From: an uncultured bacterium
GTDB lineage: Bacteria; Muiribacteriota; Ozemobacteria; Ozemobacterales; Ozemobacteraceae
Length of the DNA: 64,000 bases
Assembly (NCBI GenBank): GCA_937949615.1
Contig: CALEDQ010000030.1
Coordinates: 1 to 64,000 of the forward strand
Reading direction: 5' to 3'
The translations under genes and the position numbers were made by a program. Below the pieces are notes generated by a model. That model saw only the letters and a program-made list of their open reading frames with translations, was not told the DNA's origin and ran no database searches. This document shows, in pieces, positions 1 through 8,965 of this stretch (position 1 is the first letter of the stretch; every line of letters begins with the position of its first letter).

Positions 1-71
1 CGGGAAACGGGACTTGAACCCGCGACATCCACCTTGGCAAGGTGGCGCTCTACCAACTGAGCTATTCCCGC
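1..71 (-). tRNA. tRNA-Gly (anticodon GCC), 3' end cut by window edge
   Basis: Read on the minus strand, the gene begins GCGGGAATAGCTCAGTTGG, has a five-pair anticodon stem CCACC/GGTGG around the loop TTGCCAA (anticodon GCC), and a T-arm with GGTTCAAGTCC. The acceptor stem GCGGGAA pairs with TTCCCG at the window edge, so the last acceptor base and the discriminator lie outside. It is probably co-transcribed with tRNA-Pro just upstream, 18 bases away. Confidence 0.95.
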
Positions 72-89
72 AAACAACTTTGCAACCTA

Positions 90-162
90 TCGGGGCGACT
101 GGACTCGAACCAGCGGCCCTCTGGTCCCAAACCAGATGCGCTACCAACTGCGCTACGCCCCG
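90..162 (-). tRNA. tRNA-Pro (anticodon UGG)
   Basis: On the minus strand the acceptor stem CGGGGCG pairs with CGCCCCG. The anticodon stem TCTGG/CCAGA encloses TTTGGGA, giving anticodon TGG, and the T-arm contains GGTTCGAGTCC. The discriminator base is A and no CCA is encoded, so the 3' end must be added enzymatically. It is the first gene of a Pro-Gly tRNA pair. Confidence 0.95.
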
Positions 163-192
163 GTGCTGCGACCTTGCGTTGCAACGAAATGT

Positions 193-221
193 ATATTACC
201 AGAACTCGATTTTACAGTCAA
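193..221 (-). promoter_or_regulatory. sigma-70-type promoter for the tRNA-Pro/tRNA-Gly pair
   Basis: On the minus strand there is a -35 box TTGACT (216-221), a 17-base spacer and a -10 box TAATAT (193-198). A start about 7 bases further on would give a leader of roughly 24 bases before tRNA-Pro. Box quality, spacing and distance to a stable RNA gene all fit. Confidence 0.8.
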
Positions 222-496
222 GCATTTTTTGCATAAAAATTTTCATTGGCTGCAAACACACTGTACAACTACATTTCCCCGATTCAAGACTTCTTCGGCA
301 TATAAAAAAAATCTTTTCGGCCAGAATGGCTAATTTAATTGATGCCTGTATGTCGTCTTTCTGATACATGGCCTTTAAATGCATGCCCCTGTAATTTCCC
401 GCCGCCAATATAGATGGTTGTTGTCTCAATCAAATTCTGGTACATTAGCCGCAGATTTTTTATCCTTTGTAGACACCCTGTGAAGAGGTGATGTGA
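222..496. other. intergenic region upstream of the polysaccharide operon
   Basis: This AT-rich stretch lies between the tRNA promoter and wecC. I see no convincing gene, terminator or well-scored forward promoter in it. Only the last bases are clearly functional: GAGGTGA at 486-492 is the ribosome-binding site for the ATG at 497. Confidence 0.4.
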
Positions 497-1690
497 ATGA
501 AACAGATCTGCGTTATCGGCCTTGGCTATATCGGCCTGCCAACCAGCTCGATTCTGGCAGCCAAAGGCTATCAGGTGCTGGGCGTTGATGTCAGCAGGAA
601 AGTCGTCGACACAATCAACAGCGGCAAAATCCACATTACCGAACCGGATCTCGATCTTTTCGTCAGAGCGGCAGTGCAGTCAGGCAAACTGAGAGCTTCT
701 CTCGCGCCAGAAAAAAGTGATGTCTTCATCATTGCCGTTCCGACACCCTTCAAAGAAGACAAAAAACCGGATATGTCATTCGTGCAGGCCGCAACCGAAA
801 GCCTGGTCAAATTTCTGCAGCCGGGCAATCTTGTCATACTCGAATCGACATCGCCACCCGGAACCTGCGAAAATATCATCTCACCGATCATAAAAAAAGC
901 TGGTTTCGCTCCAGGCAGAGACGTTTATCTTGCCCACTGCCCGGAAAGGGTTCTGCCAGGCCAGATCATGCGTGAAGTGGTCGAAAACGACCGGGTAATC
1001 GGCGGCCTGACCCCGGAGTGTGCCGAAAAAGCCAGACAGCTTTACAGCAGCTTTGTAAAAGGCCAGATTCACATTACCGATTCAACTACCGCTGAAATGG
1101 TAAAACTCGTTGAAAATAGTTTTCGTGACGTCAACATCGCCTTTGCCAATGAATTGTCGATCATCTGCGAACGACTGCATCTTAACGTCTGGGAACTCAT
1201 CAAACTGGCCAATCTTCACCCAAGAGTGAACATATTGCGACCCGGCCCCGGAGTTGGCGGGCACTGCATTGCCGTCGACCCATGGTTTATCGTCGACGCC
1301 TGCCCTGACGAAGCGAGACTGATAAAGACCGCCAGGCTGGTAAACGACAGCAAGCCCGAGCATGTGGTCAGCAAGGCAGCCCAGGCCGCCAGCCGCCTTA
1401 AAAATCCGGTCATCGGCGTGCTCGGCCTCTCTTACAAGCAGGATATCGACGACCTGCGTGAATCACCGGCGGTCGAAATCGCTCACAGTCTCAAAAAAAT
1501 GAATCTCGGCAAGCTCATGGTCTGTGAGCCATTCTGCCAGAAACACCCTGACTTTGAGCTTTTCCAGCTCGATCAGGTTCTCAGGGAGGCGGACATAGTG
1601 TTATTACTGGTTGCGCACCAGCAGTTCAGAAAAATTGCCCCCGAAATTCTCAAACCCAAAATCGTTATCGATACTTGTGGAATCTGGTGA
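497..1690 (+). CDS. wecC: UDP-N-acetyl-D-mannosamine dehydrogenase (WecC-type)
   Basis: The 397-residue product is a nucleotide-sugar dehydrogenase, expected to oxidise UDP-ManNAc to UDP-ManNAcA in two NAD-dependent steps for surface polysaccharide synthesis. An N-terminal Rossmann motif VIGLGYIGLP (residues 6-15) binds NAD. The family catalytic cysteine is C257 in GPGVGGHCIAVDP, and NSFRDVNIAFANEL and DDLRESPA are typical of the family. Residue patterns and length resemble E. coli WecC closely along the whole protein, so UDP-ManNAc is preferred over UDP-Glc as substrate. The ATG at 497 follows a good GAGGTGA site. It is the first gene of a same-strand run to 10154 with very short gaps. No epimerase (wecB) is in the window. 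Confidence 0.9.
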   Translation: MKQICVIGLGYIGLPTSSILAAKGYQVLGVDVSRKVVDTINSGKIHITEPDLDLFVRAAVQSGKLRASLAPEKSDVFIIAVPTPFKEDKKPDMSFVQAATESLVKFLQPGNLVILESTSPPGTCENIISPIIKKAGFAPGRDVYLAHCPERVLPGQIMREVVENDRVIGGLTPECAEKARQLYSSFVKGQIHITDSTTAEMVKLVENSFRDVNIAFANELSIICERLHLNVWELIKLANLHPRVNILRPGPGVGGHCIAVDPWFIVDACPDEARLIKTARLVNDSKPEHVVSKAAQAASRLKNPVIGVLGLSYKQDIDDLRESPAVEIAHSLKKMNLGKLMVCEPFCQKHPDFELFQLDQVLREADIVLLLVAHQQFRKIAPEILKPKIVIDTCGIW

Positions 1691-1694
1691 ACAA

Positions 1695-3206
1695 ATGAAA
1701 TTATTGCTTATCGACCCGCCATTCAAAAGCTTCGCAGGCATTTTCAGCCTTTATTTTCCTCTTGGACTGGCATATCTGGCCGGTGCGGCCAAAAAAGCCG
1801 GCTACGAATGCAGCATTCTCGACATGGATGCCGCCGAACCAAAAGAAGGCTCGCTGAATTTTTCGCGCGAGTATGAAAGCTACAACAGCTATATCACCGC
1901 TCTCAATGACCCACAGCACCCTACCTGGAAGCTGATGCGCGAGCTCGTTGTCAGACAGAAACCGGATTTTATCGGAATTTCTGCACTGACGACCAAATTC
2001 GGCTCGGTTATTCAAACCGCCAGATTCTGCCGCGAAGTGCTGCCTGAAGTGCCGATAATTGTCGGTGGCGCACATGCTTCGACCATGCCGGCACTTACCG
2101 CAGGGATTCCGGAAGTTGATTATGTTCTGCGCGGAGAAAGCGATGAATCTCTCCCGGAACTGCTGAATGCGATACGGAATCGTGGGGATCTCAGCAAGGT
2201 TGGCAGTCTGACCTGGAAAAAGAACGATCAGATAGTTCACAACCCCGACCGTCCCTTTACCCAGAATCTCGACAGCCTGGCTCTGCCCGATCGTGGCGCC
2301 CTTCTCAACCCTGAACATTATTCGTCAGAAGATATGGGTGTCATTCTGACTTCGCGTGGCTGCCCCTTCAGATGCAGCTACTGCTTTCACATGTGGGAAC
2401 GCCAGGTACGGTTCAGGTCGGTTGAATCGGTAATTGCAGAAATCATGGAAGTTCACAGAACCTACGGAACCACACAGTTTTCGTTGAAAGACGATTCATT
2501 CACCGTCAGACGCAAGCACGTTCTCGATCTTTGCGAAGCTTTCAAGAAACTGCCCTTCAAGATAACCTTCAATTGCACAACCCGCGTCGATATTCTTGAC
2601 GATGAACTCGTTGCGGCAATGAAGGCAGCAGGTCTGGCTCAGCTCAGCGTCGGTATCGAGTCCGGATCGGCCGCAATCCTTAAAGAGACCGACAAGGACA
2701 TCACGCACGCCCAGATTCTCAAAGCCGCTGAAATACTCAACCGGCATGGGGTTTTCTGGACTGGCTACTTCATGATCGGTCTGCCCACCGAAACCGAAGA
2801 GGATATTCTCAAAACTGTCAGATTTCTGAGGCGCGCCAGACCTTACTACGGTGGTCTTGGTGTCTACAGCCCTTTCCCCAAGACCAAGCTTTTCGACCAG
2901 GGTGTCGAAATGGGCCTTCTCGACCCAAATCCGCCGCTCGAGCATTTTCTTAAAACCAACCCCAAGGATCTGTTTTTCAAAGATCCTGCCAGACGCGTAC
3001 TTCACATAGATCACAACCGTTTTCAGGAATTGTCAGACTTCGCCGCCAAAGAATTTCACAAGCACAATTCGAACCTGTTCAATCTTGCCCGGCGTGGTTT
3101 TGCAAGGCGCAAGGCATATATGTATGACCCATCACTGCTGAAAAGAGACCTTGGTCGGGCAATAGACTTTCTCGGAATCAAACGCCTCTTTGGCGGAGAG
3201 CACTGA
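1695..3206 (+). CDS. B12-binding-domain radical SAM protein
   Basis: The protein has 503 residues from the ATG at 1695, four bases after wecC. An upstream in-frame start at 1611 would lie inside wecC and lacks family similarity. Residues 1-145 resemble the cobalamin-binding domain of class B radical SAM enzymes (LLLIDPPF at the start, IIVGGAHAS near 121). A radical SAM core follows with the cluster motif CPFRCSYC (C223, C227, C230). Such enzymes catalyse methylations or C-C chemistry on natural products, lipids or sugars. The canonical DxHxxG cobalamin motif was not found, so cobalamin may bind base-off or not at all. Placement in a polysaccharide operon suggests a modification of the glycan or its lipid carrier, but the substrate cannot be read from sequence. 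Confidence 0.85.
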   Translation: MKLLLIDPPFKSFAGIFSLYFPLGLAYLAGAAKKAGYECSILDMDAAEPKEGSLNFSREYESYNSYITALNDPQHPTWKLMRELVVRQKPDFIGISALTTKFGSVIQTARFCREVLPEVPIIVGGAHASTMPALTAGIPEVDYVLRGESDESLPELLNAIRNRGDLSKVGSLTWKKNDQIVHNPDRPFTQNLDSLALPDRGALLNPEHYSSEDMGVILTSRGCPFRCSYCFHMWERQVRFRSVESVIAEIMEVHRTYGTTQFSLKDDSFTVRRKHVLDLCEAFKKLPFKITFNCTTRVDILDDELVAAMKAAGLAQLSVGIESGSAAILKETDKDITHAQILKAAEILNRHGVFWTGYFMIGLPTETEEDILKTVRFLRRARPYYGGLGVYSPFPKTKLFDQGVEMGLLDPNPPLEHFLKTNPKDLFFKDPARRVLHIDHNRFQELSDFAAKEFHKHNSNLFNLARRGFARRKAYMYDPSLLKRDLGRAIDFLGIKRLFGGEH

Positions 3207-3208
3207 AA

Positions 3209-5137
3209 ATGTGCGGAATTGCCGGATTCAGCGGAGATTTTTCCAGGTCGCTGCCCGGGCAGATGGTTGAAGCCATAAGCCATCGCGGGCCTGACGATCA
3301 TGGAATCTGGATTTCAGACGACGGGCGAACAGCTCTTGGTCATGCCCGGCTGTCAATCATCGATCTGAGCCCCGATGCCCACCAGCCGATGACCAATGAA
3401 GACGGCAGCCTCTGGCTGGTATTCAACGGTGAAATCTATAATTTCGCCGAACTGCGCGAGAAACTGCTTCAGCGTGGACACCGGCTTGCCAGCCGTTCTG
3501 ACTCTGAAGTTCTGCTGCACCTGTATGAAGACGAAGGCGAAAAGATGCTGTCGCAGCTCAACGGCATCTTCGCGTTTGCCATTTACGACTGCAGAACGCG
3601 AAAACTTTTCATCGCCCGCGATCACCTGGGCGTCAAACCGCTTTATTATGCCCAAACCCGTGCAGGATTCACATTCTGCTCCGAACTGAAAGGGCTTCTG
3701 AGCTGCCCTGACCTAGACCGCAGCATCGATATGCAGGCCGTCAATGCTCACCTGGCCTATATCTGGAACCCGGCGCCAATGACCATGTTCCGGGGCGTCA
3801 AAAAACTTCTTCCCGGCAGTGCCTGTATCGTTGAAAACGGCAGGATCAGCAGACAATGGCAGTGGTATACCCTTCCCTACGATGGCACCAGACTCAATCT
3901 GAGTTTTTCAGAATGTGCCGAAGCCCTGACGGCTCATCTCGAAACAGCCGTCAAAAGACAACTGATAGCCGACGTGCCGGTGGGTGCTTTTCTTTCAGGC
4001 GGCCTCGATTCGAGCGCCATTGTCGCGATGATGCGCCGACTGATGCCAGATGCACCAATTCGTTGTTACAGCATCGGTTTCAAAGACGACAATGAGGTCG
4101 AAGGCTGCCCGGCCGATCTTCCTTATGCCCGAAAAGTGGCTGAGCATCTGAAAGTAGACCTGACAACCATAAGAGTTTCACCAGAACAGCTGATTCAGAG
4201 AGTCAGCGAACTTATCTGGTATCTGGATGAACCACAGGCCGACCCGGCACCGGTAAACGCGATGTTCATCGCTGAACAGGCACGCAGAGACGGTATCAAA
4301 GTGCTGCTTTCGGGGGCAGGTGGTGACGACATCTTTACCGGCTATCGACGGCATCTGGCACTGAAAACTGAATCGCTCTGGGGCTGGCTGCCGCGACCGC
4401 TGCGAACGCTGGCCGGGCGCATCGCCTCTGCGCATACAGATGTGAGAAATCCCTGGGCCAGACGCCTGGTCAAGGTTCTTAAAAACGCACATCTCAGCGA
4501 CAGAGAGCGACTGCTGGCATACTACCAGTGGTCGTCTGAAGATCTGCGGCAGGGCCTTTTCTCTGCGGCACACCGCGAAGAGGCTTTTTCGACAGATGTT
4601 TCCCAGCCTCTGATCGATGCCATGACCGAGATTTCAACTGAAAAAGACCCGATAAACCAGATGCTGTTTCTTGACAGCCGCTTTTTTCTGCCTGATCACA
4701 ACCTCAACTATACTGACAAAACCTGCATGCGTTACGGCGTCGAAGCCAGAGTGCCATTGCTCGACCCAGATCTGGTCGCGTTTGCCGGCAGAATTCCGAC
4801 CGGTTTCAAACAGACTTTTGCAAACGGCAAGGCCATTTTTAAAAAGGCCATGGAACCGTTTCTGCCGCATCAGGTCATTTACCGGCCCAAAACTGCCTTC
4901 GGAGCACCGCTGCGGCAATGGGTGAGAAATGATCTGCGCAGCATCATCAGCGACCTGCTTTCGCCAGAGGTGCTTCGCCACCGCGGCATTTTTTCGCCAG
5001 AAGCTGTCGGTCGACTGATTACCGATGATCAGGAAGGGCGCATCGACGGCAGCTACACGATTTTTTCGCTTCTCTGCATCGAGATATGGTGTCGGCTGTT
5101 TATCGACCGAACCAGCTACCAGAGTATCAAGATCTAA
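3209..5137 (+). CDS. asnB: asparagine synthase (glutamine-hydrolysing)
   Basis: The 642-residue class II glutamine amidotransferase begins MCGIAGF, placing the N-terminal nucleophile at Cys2. The glutaminase domain continues with SHRGPDDHG and FNGEIYNF. The synthetase domain has the PPi-loop SGGLDSSA near residue 265 for ATP binding. It transfers glutamine ammonia to a carboxylate. AsnB paralogues are common in surface-polysaccharide clusters, where they probably amidate uronic acids; the adjacent WecC makes a uronic acid that would be a logical substrate. That is inference, and plain asparagine synthesis cannot be excluded. The start lies two bases after the previous stop, so translation is likely coupled. 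Confidence 0.92.
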   Translation: MCGIAGFSGDFSRSLPGQMVEAISHRGPDDHGIWISDDGRTALGHARLSIIDLSPDAHQPMTNEDGSLWLVFNGEIYNFAELREKLLQRGHRLASRSDSEVLLHLYEDEGEKMLSQLNGIFAFAIYDCRTRKLFIARDHLGVKPLYYAQTRAGFTFCSELKGLLSCPDLDRSIDMQAVNAHLAYIWNPAPMTMFRGVKKLLPGSACIVENGRISRQWQWYTLPYDGTRLNLSFSECAEALTAHLETAVKRQLIADVPVGAFLSGGLDSSAIVAMMRRLMPDAPIRCYSIGFKDDNEVEGCPADLPYARKVAEHLKVDLTTIRVSPEQLIQRVSELIWYLDEPQADPAPVNAMFIAEQARRDGIKVLLSGAGGDDIFTGYRRHLALKTESLWGWLPRPLRTLAGRIASAHTDVRNPWARRLVKVLKNAHLSDRERLLAYYQWSSEDLRQGLFSAAHREEAFSTDVSQPLIDAMTEISTEKDPINQMLFLDSRFFLPDHNLNYTDKTCMRYGVEARVPLLDPDLVAFAGRIPTGFKQTFANGKAIFKKAMEPFLPHQVIYRPKTAFGAPLRQWVRNDLRSIISDLLSPEVLRHRGIFSPEAVGRLITDDQEGRIDGSYTIFSLLCIEIWCRLFIDRTSYQSIKI

Positions 5138-5155
5138 GTCAGGAGCCGCAAGCAC

Positions 5156-7294
5156 ATGAAACAGATTCTGCAAAGCCTTAAAACCGGTCAGATTGAACTT
5201 GCCGAATTGCCGGTACCAAAAGTTAAAGCCGGTTCGCTGTTGATAAAAACCAGCCGCACCCTGATTTCGCTCGGAACCGAGCGCATGCTGCTGAATTTCG
5301 GCAAAGCCGGCTGGGTAGACAAAGCCCGTCAGCAGCCAGACAAGGTCAAGCAGGTTTTGCAGAAGGTGAAAACCGACGGTCTGATGCCAACAGTTAATGC
5401 CGTCTTCAACAAACTCGATCAGCCGCTTGCCCTTGGCTATTCGAATGCCGGCATCGTTCTCGAAGTCGGCGCCGGTGTGGCAGGCTTCAAAAAGGGCGAC
5501 CGGGTTATATCGAATGGCAACCATGCCGAGGTTGTCTGTGTTCCAGCCAATCTCTGCGCCAGAATTCCCGATGAAGTCGATGACACCAGTGCCAGTTTCA
5601 CTGTGGTTTCGGCAATCGCTCTTGAAGGGGTGCGACTGATCAACCCGACTCTGGGCGAAAGTGTCGCCGTTATCGGTCTTGGCCTGATCGGTCTGCTGAC
5701 CTGCCAGATACTGCAGGCAAATGGCTGCCGGGTCATCGGCTTCGATTTCGACCGCAGCAAAGTCGATCTGGCCCGTGAATATGGCGTCTCTGCCTATGAC
5801 GTTTCGCGCGGCAACAGCCCGGTTGAGCTGGCGATGAATTTTTCGCGCGGTTATGGTGTCGATGGGGTGATCATCACCGCAGCAACTTCAAGCAACGACC
5901 CGGTTCAGCAGGCACCACAGATGTGCCGCAAACGCGGCAGAGTCGTTCTCATCGGCGTCTGCGGGCTCAATATTTCGCGCGACGATTTTTACAAAAAAGA
6001 AATTTCTTTTCAGGTTTCCTGCTCTTATGGCCCCGGCCGTTATGCCAGCGAATATGAAGAAAAGGGGCTCGACTACCCCATAGGATTTGTAAGATGGACC
6101 GAACAGCGCAACTTCGTTGCCGTTCTCGATCTCATGGCCGCCGGAAAACTTCGGACCGGCGAACTGGTCAGCCGTGAAATACCCTTCAACGAAGCCGAAG
6201 CAGCATATGAAATGGTTTCTGAGGCTAAAGATATTCTTGGTCTGGTTCTGACTTACGATGGCAAGGTTGATCTGGAGCAGAAGTCTGTATTTCTGCAAGA
6301 AATCGCGCACCAGCCACCGGTTGCCTGTGACAAGGCGGTCATCGGCTTCATCGGAGCCGGCAATTACGCTGGCGGCATGTTGATCCCGTCGTTCGTAAAA
6401 GCGGGTGCGGTACTGAAAACAATTGCCAGTGCCGGTGGCGTTTCAGGCAGCCATATCGGCAGCAAGCACGGGTTTTCAATCAGCACTACCGATACGGGCC
6501 GTATCTTCAACGATCCTGAGATAAATACGGTCGTGATTGCCACCAGACATGGCTCCCATGCACATTTCGTCATCGAGGCGCTCAACAGCGGCAAGCACGT
6601 TTTCGTCGAAAAGCCCCTGTGCCTGAATTTTGCCGAACTCGAAGAAATCAAAGCGGCCTGGAAAAAAGCGGCCGAAAAAAAATCTCTTCAGCTTATGGTC
6701 GGCTTCAATCGCAGATTCTCGCCTCTTACCGCAGCAGCTGCCGAGAGCCTGAGAGACAGTAACGCGCCATGCAGTATAATCATCACAGCCAATGCCGGTC
6801 AGATTCCGGCCGAACACTGGGCGCACGACATGGCGGCCGGCGGCGGCAGAATAATTGGCGAGGGCTGTCATTTTATCGACCTGATAAGACATCTGGCCGG
6901 TCAGCCGATTGTTTCGCTTCAGACATCTGCCATGAATAATCCGCTGTCACAGGACAAAATGCCCGACACCATGACCATAACCATGACCATGCGGAACGGC
7001 TCGATCGGCACCGTTCACTATTTTGCCAATGGCAGCAAAGACTTCCCGAAAGAGAGAATCGAAGTTTTCTCGGCCGGTCGCATTCTTCAGATCGATAATT
7101 TTAAAAGTCTGCACTATTTTGGCTGGCCGGGCGCAAAAAATCAATCACTGTGGGCGCAGGACAAAGGGCAGGAAGCATGCGCCGCCGCCTTTGTCAGAGC
7201 GATTGAAAAAGGCCTGGCATGCCCCATTGGCATCGATGAACTGGTCGAAGTTGCAGGTATGACTTTACAGGCTGGCGGGATTGCACTAGACTGA
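5156..7294 (+). CDS. two-domain oxidoreductase: zinc-type alcohol dehydrogenase-like + Gfo/Idh/MocA
   Basis: The 712-residue protein joins two NAD(P)-dependent modules. Residues 1 to about 360 are a medium-chain dehydrogenase-like domain with a Rossmann motif near residue 170 (VIGLGLIGLL). Residues from about 390 are a Gfo/Idh/MocA domain beginning VIGFIGAGNYAG, with the family lysine motif VEKPLC near 483 and GEGCHFIDLIRHL. This bidomain architecture recurs in bacterial exopolysaccharide clusters next to heparinase-like and asnB genes, as here, and is thought to act on a nucleotide-linked or lipid-linked sugar. The substrate is unknown. The sequence is continuous through the junction, so it is a true fusion and not two adjoining genes. 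Confidence 0.85.
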   Translation: MKQILQSLKTGQIELAELPVPKVKAGSLLIKTSRTLISLGTERMLLNFGKAGWVDKARQQPDKVKQVLQKVKTDGLMPTVNAVFNKLDQPLALGYSNAGIVLEVGAGVAGFKKGDRVISNGNHAEVVCVPANLCARIPDEVDDTSASFTVVSAIALEGVRLINPTLGESVAVIGLGLIGLLTCQILQANGCRVIGFDFDRSKVDLAREYGVSAYDVSRGNSPVELAMNFSRGYGVDGVIITAATSSNDPVQQAPQMCRKRGRVVLIGVCGLNISRDDFYKKEISFQVSCSYGPGRYASEYEEKGLDYPIGFVRWTEQRNFVAVLDLMAAGKLRTGELVSREIPFNEAEAAYEMVSEAKDILGLVLTYDGKVDLEQKSVFLQEIAHQPPVACDKAVIGFIGAGNYAGGMLIPSFVKAGAVLKTIASAGGVSGSHIGSKHGFSISTTDTGRIFNDPEINTVVIATRHGSHAHFVIEALNSGKHVFVEKPLCLNFAELEEIKAAWKKAAEKKSLQLMVGFNRRFSPLTAAAAESLRDSNAPCSIIITANAGQIPAEHWAHDMAAGGGRIIGEGCHFIDLIRHLAGQPIVSLQTSAMNNPLSQDKMPDTMTITMTMRNGSIGTVHYFANGSKDFPKERIEVFSAGRILQIDNFKSLHYFGWPGAKNQSLWAQDKGQEACAAAFVRAIEKGLACPIGIDELVEVAGMTLQAGGIALD

Positions 7295-7321
7295 AAATGA
7301 AAGGCTTACGAAACCGATAAA

Positions 7322-8965
7322 ATGACTTTCAGCAGAGTTTTTCATACAATCCGCCACCTGTTGCCGGTTCAGATATATGGTCGGCCGCTTTTTGCTCTGC
7401 GCCGGATGCTTTCATCATCAGGCAATCCGGGCAGACTTTCGCAGCTGGCTGCCGAGCTTAAAACCCGGCTGCTTCTGCAGCCTCCCGAAAAACTCGAACT
7501 CAAGTTTCTCAATCGGCCACATCAGTTCAAACCGGCAGAAATGCAGTGGCAGACGGGCCACTTCGCTGACCGTCCCGAAAAACTCTGGATTTATAATCTC
7601 AACTACTTTGCCTGGCTGCATGATGGGCAAACCGAAACATATTCGCCTCAAAATCTTTTTCTGATCCTCGACTGGATTGAAAAAAACAATTCACCCAGAG
7701 CTGAAACATGGGAGCCCTACCCGCTTTCACGAAGAATTACCGAGTGGGTCAGATGGTGTCGCGAGCACCCGGCTCTCGATGAAGATGCCGAAGACTGCAT
7801 TGTCAGCTCGATCACCCTTCAGTGTCAGAGACTTAGAAACGACCTTGAATACCATATTCAGGCCAATCACCTTCTCGAAAATCTCAAAGCCCTTTTTGTC
7901 GCCACCGTTTTTCTGGCAGAATACGAAGAAGGGGTTACCCCGGAAAGCGAACTTCTGATTGAATTCTGCATTGACGAACTGGTCGAGCAGATACGCCTGC
8001 AAATCATGCAGGATGGCGGGCATTTCGAACGCAGCCCCATGTATCACGTCGAAATGCTGCATGCAATAGAAGCTGTCAGAATCGCTAATCGTAAACTGCT
8101 CGAACTTGACGGAATCAGTCAAAATCTCAGCCGCAAGATTGCCAGAATGGCAATGCTCTGTGGCGACCGAATTCCGCTGATGCGTGACTGGCTTGCGGTT
8201 ATGACGCATCCTGATGGCAAAATCGCGCTGTTCAACGACTCCGCCCTTAAGACAGGCATCAATCGTGACTGGAAAACCATGAATTATCTTCTCGAACATT
8301 CTGGTTTTTTTGTGCGCCGCACCCCGGACTGCTATTTTGTTCTCAGCTGCGGTGAGCCGTCACCAGCATTTCAACCAGGACACAGCCACTGTGACATACT
8401 TTCGTATGAGCTGTCTCTCAACGGTGAACGCTGCATAATCGACACCGGTTGCGGCTCATATCAGAACCCCGATATCCGTCATGAATGTCGCAGAACCGAA
8501 GCCCACAATCTGCCGATGATCGAGCACGCAGAACAATCTGATATCTGGGGCACCTTCAGAATCGGCAGAAGAGCGAGAGTCACACATCGCAGCTACGATT
8601 CAGAGCATGGCATGCTCGTAGTTGAGTTTATCGATCAGTATGGCCAGCACTACCGTCGCGAAGTGATCTTTTCGCAGCAGCACATAAAAATTCGTGACCG
8701 GCTGACGCAGCGACGGGTAACCGGCACTTTCATTTCACTGCTTCATCTGGCGCCCGGCGCGATAATCATACCAGAAAACCGCCAGTCAACAACCAGTTTC
8801 AGCATTGGCAATACTGTATTGAGCATCACCACAGAGGCAAATTTTCGGACAGCCCCGTATGTCTGGTATCCAGCCTTTGGCAAGCCGGTAAGCGCTGAAA
8901 AAATAATTCTGAGCAATTCACAAGCCGAGGCCATCGATTATGTCATCTCCTGGCAGACCGCTTAG
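7322..8965 (+). CDS. heparinase II/III family protein
   Basis: The 547-residue protein matches the heparinase II/III-like alginate lyase superfamily. It has an N-terminal all-alpha toroid portion (LWIYNLNYFAWLHD, ETWEPYPLSRRITEW, AEYEEG) and a C-terminal beta-sheet portion (PGHSHCDILSYELSLNGE, DTGCGSYQ, RRTEAHNL). The GHSHCD-type motif is a typical catalytic/metal region. No signal peptide is evident, so it may act in the cytoplasm or at the inner membrane. Such proteins in polysaccharide operons are thought to cleave or epimerise uronic-acid polymers, consistent with wecC in the same operon. The last 26 bases overlap the next gene. Confidence 0.85.
   Translation: MTFSRVFHTIRHLLPVQIYGRPLFALRRMLSSSGNPGRLSQLAAELKTRLLLQPPEKLELKFLNRPHQFKPAEMQWQTGHFADRPEKLWIYNLNYFAWLHDGQTETYSPQNLFLILDWIEKNNSPRAETWEPYPLSRRITEWVRWCREHPALDEDAEDCIVSSITLQCQRLRNDLEYHIQANHLLENLKALFVATVFLAEYEEGVTPESELLIEFCIDELVEQIRLQIMQDGGHFERSPMYHVEMLHAIEAVRIANRKLLELDGISQNLSRKIARMAMLCGDRIPLMRDWLAVMTHPDGKIALFNDSALKTGINRDWKTMNYLLEHSGFFVRRTPDCYFVLSCGEPSPAFQPGHSHCDILSYELSLNGERCIIDTGCGSYQNPDIRHECRRTEAHNLPMIEHAEQSDIWGTFRIGRRARVTHRSYDSEHGMLVVEFIDQYGQHYRREVIFSQQHIKIRDRLTQRRVTGTFISLLHLAPGAIIIPENRQSTTSFSIGNTVLSITTEANFRTAPYVWYPAFGKPVSAEKIILSNSQAEAIDYVISWQTA

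Noticed and set aside
421..449. Promoter TTGTCT-N17-ATTAGC upstream of wecC
   Set aside because: The -10 hexamer is poor and alternatives give wrong spacing, so no promoter is claimed there.
4634..5524. 296-codon open frame on the minus strand
   Set aside because: It is antisense to asnB and the two-domain oxidoreductase, both with clear family motifs; its translation shows no recognisable features.
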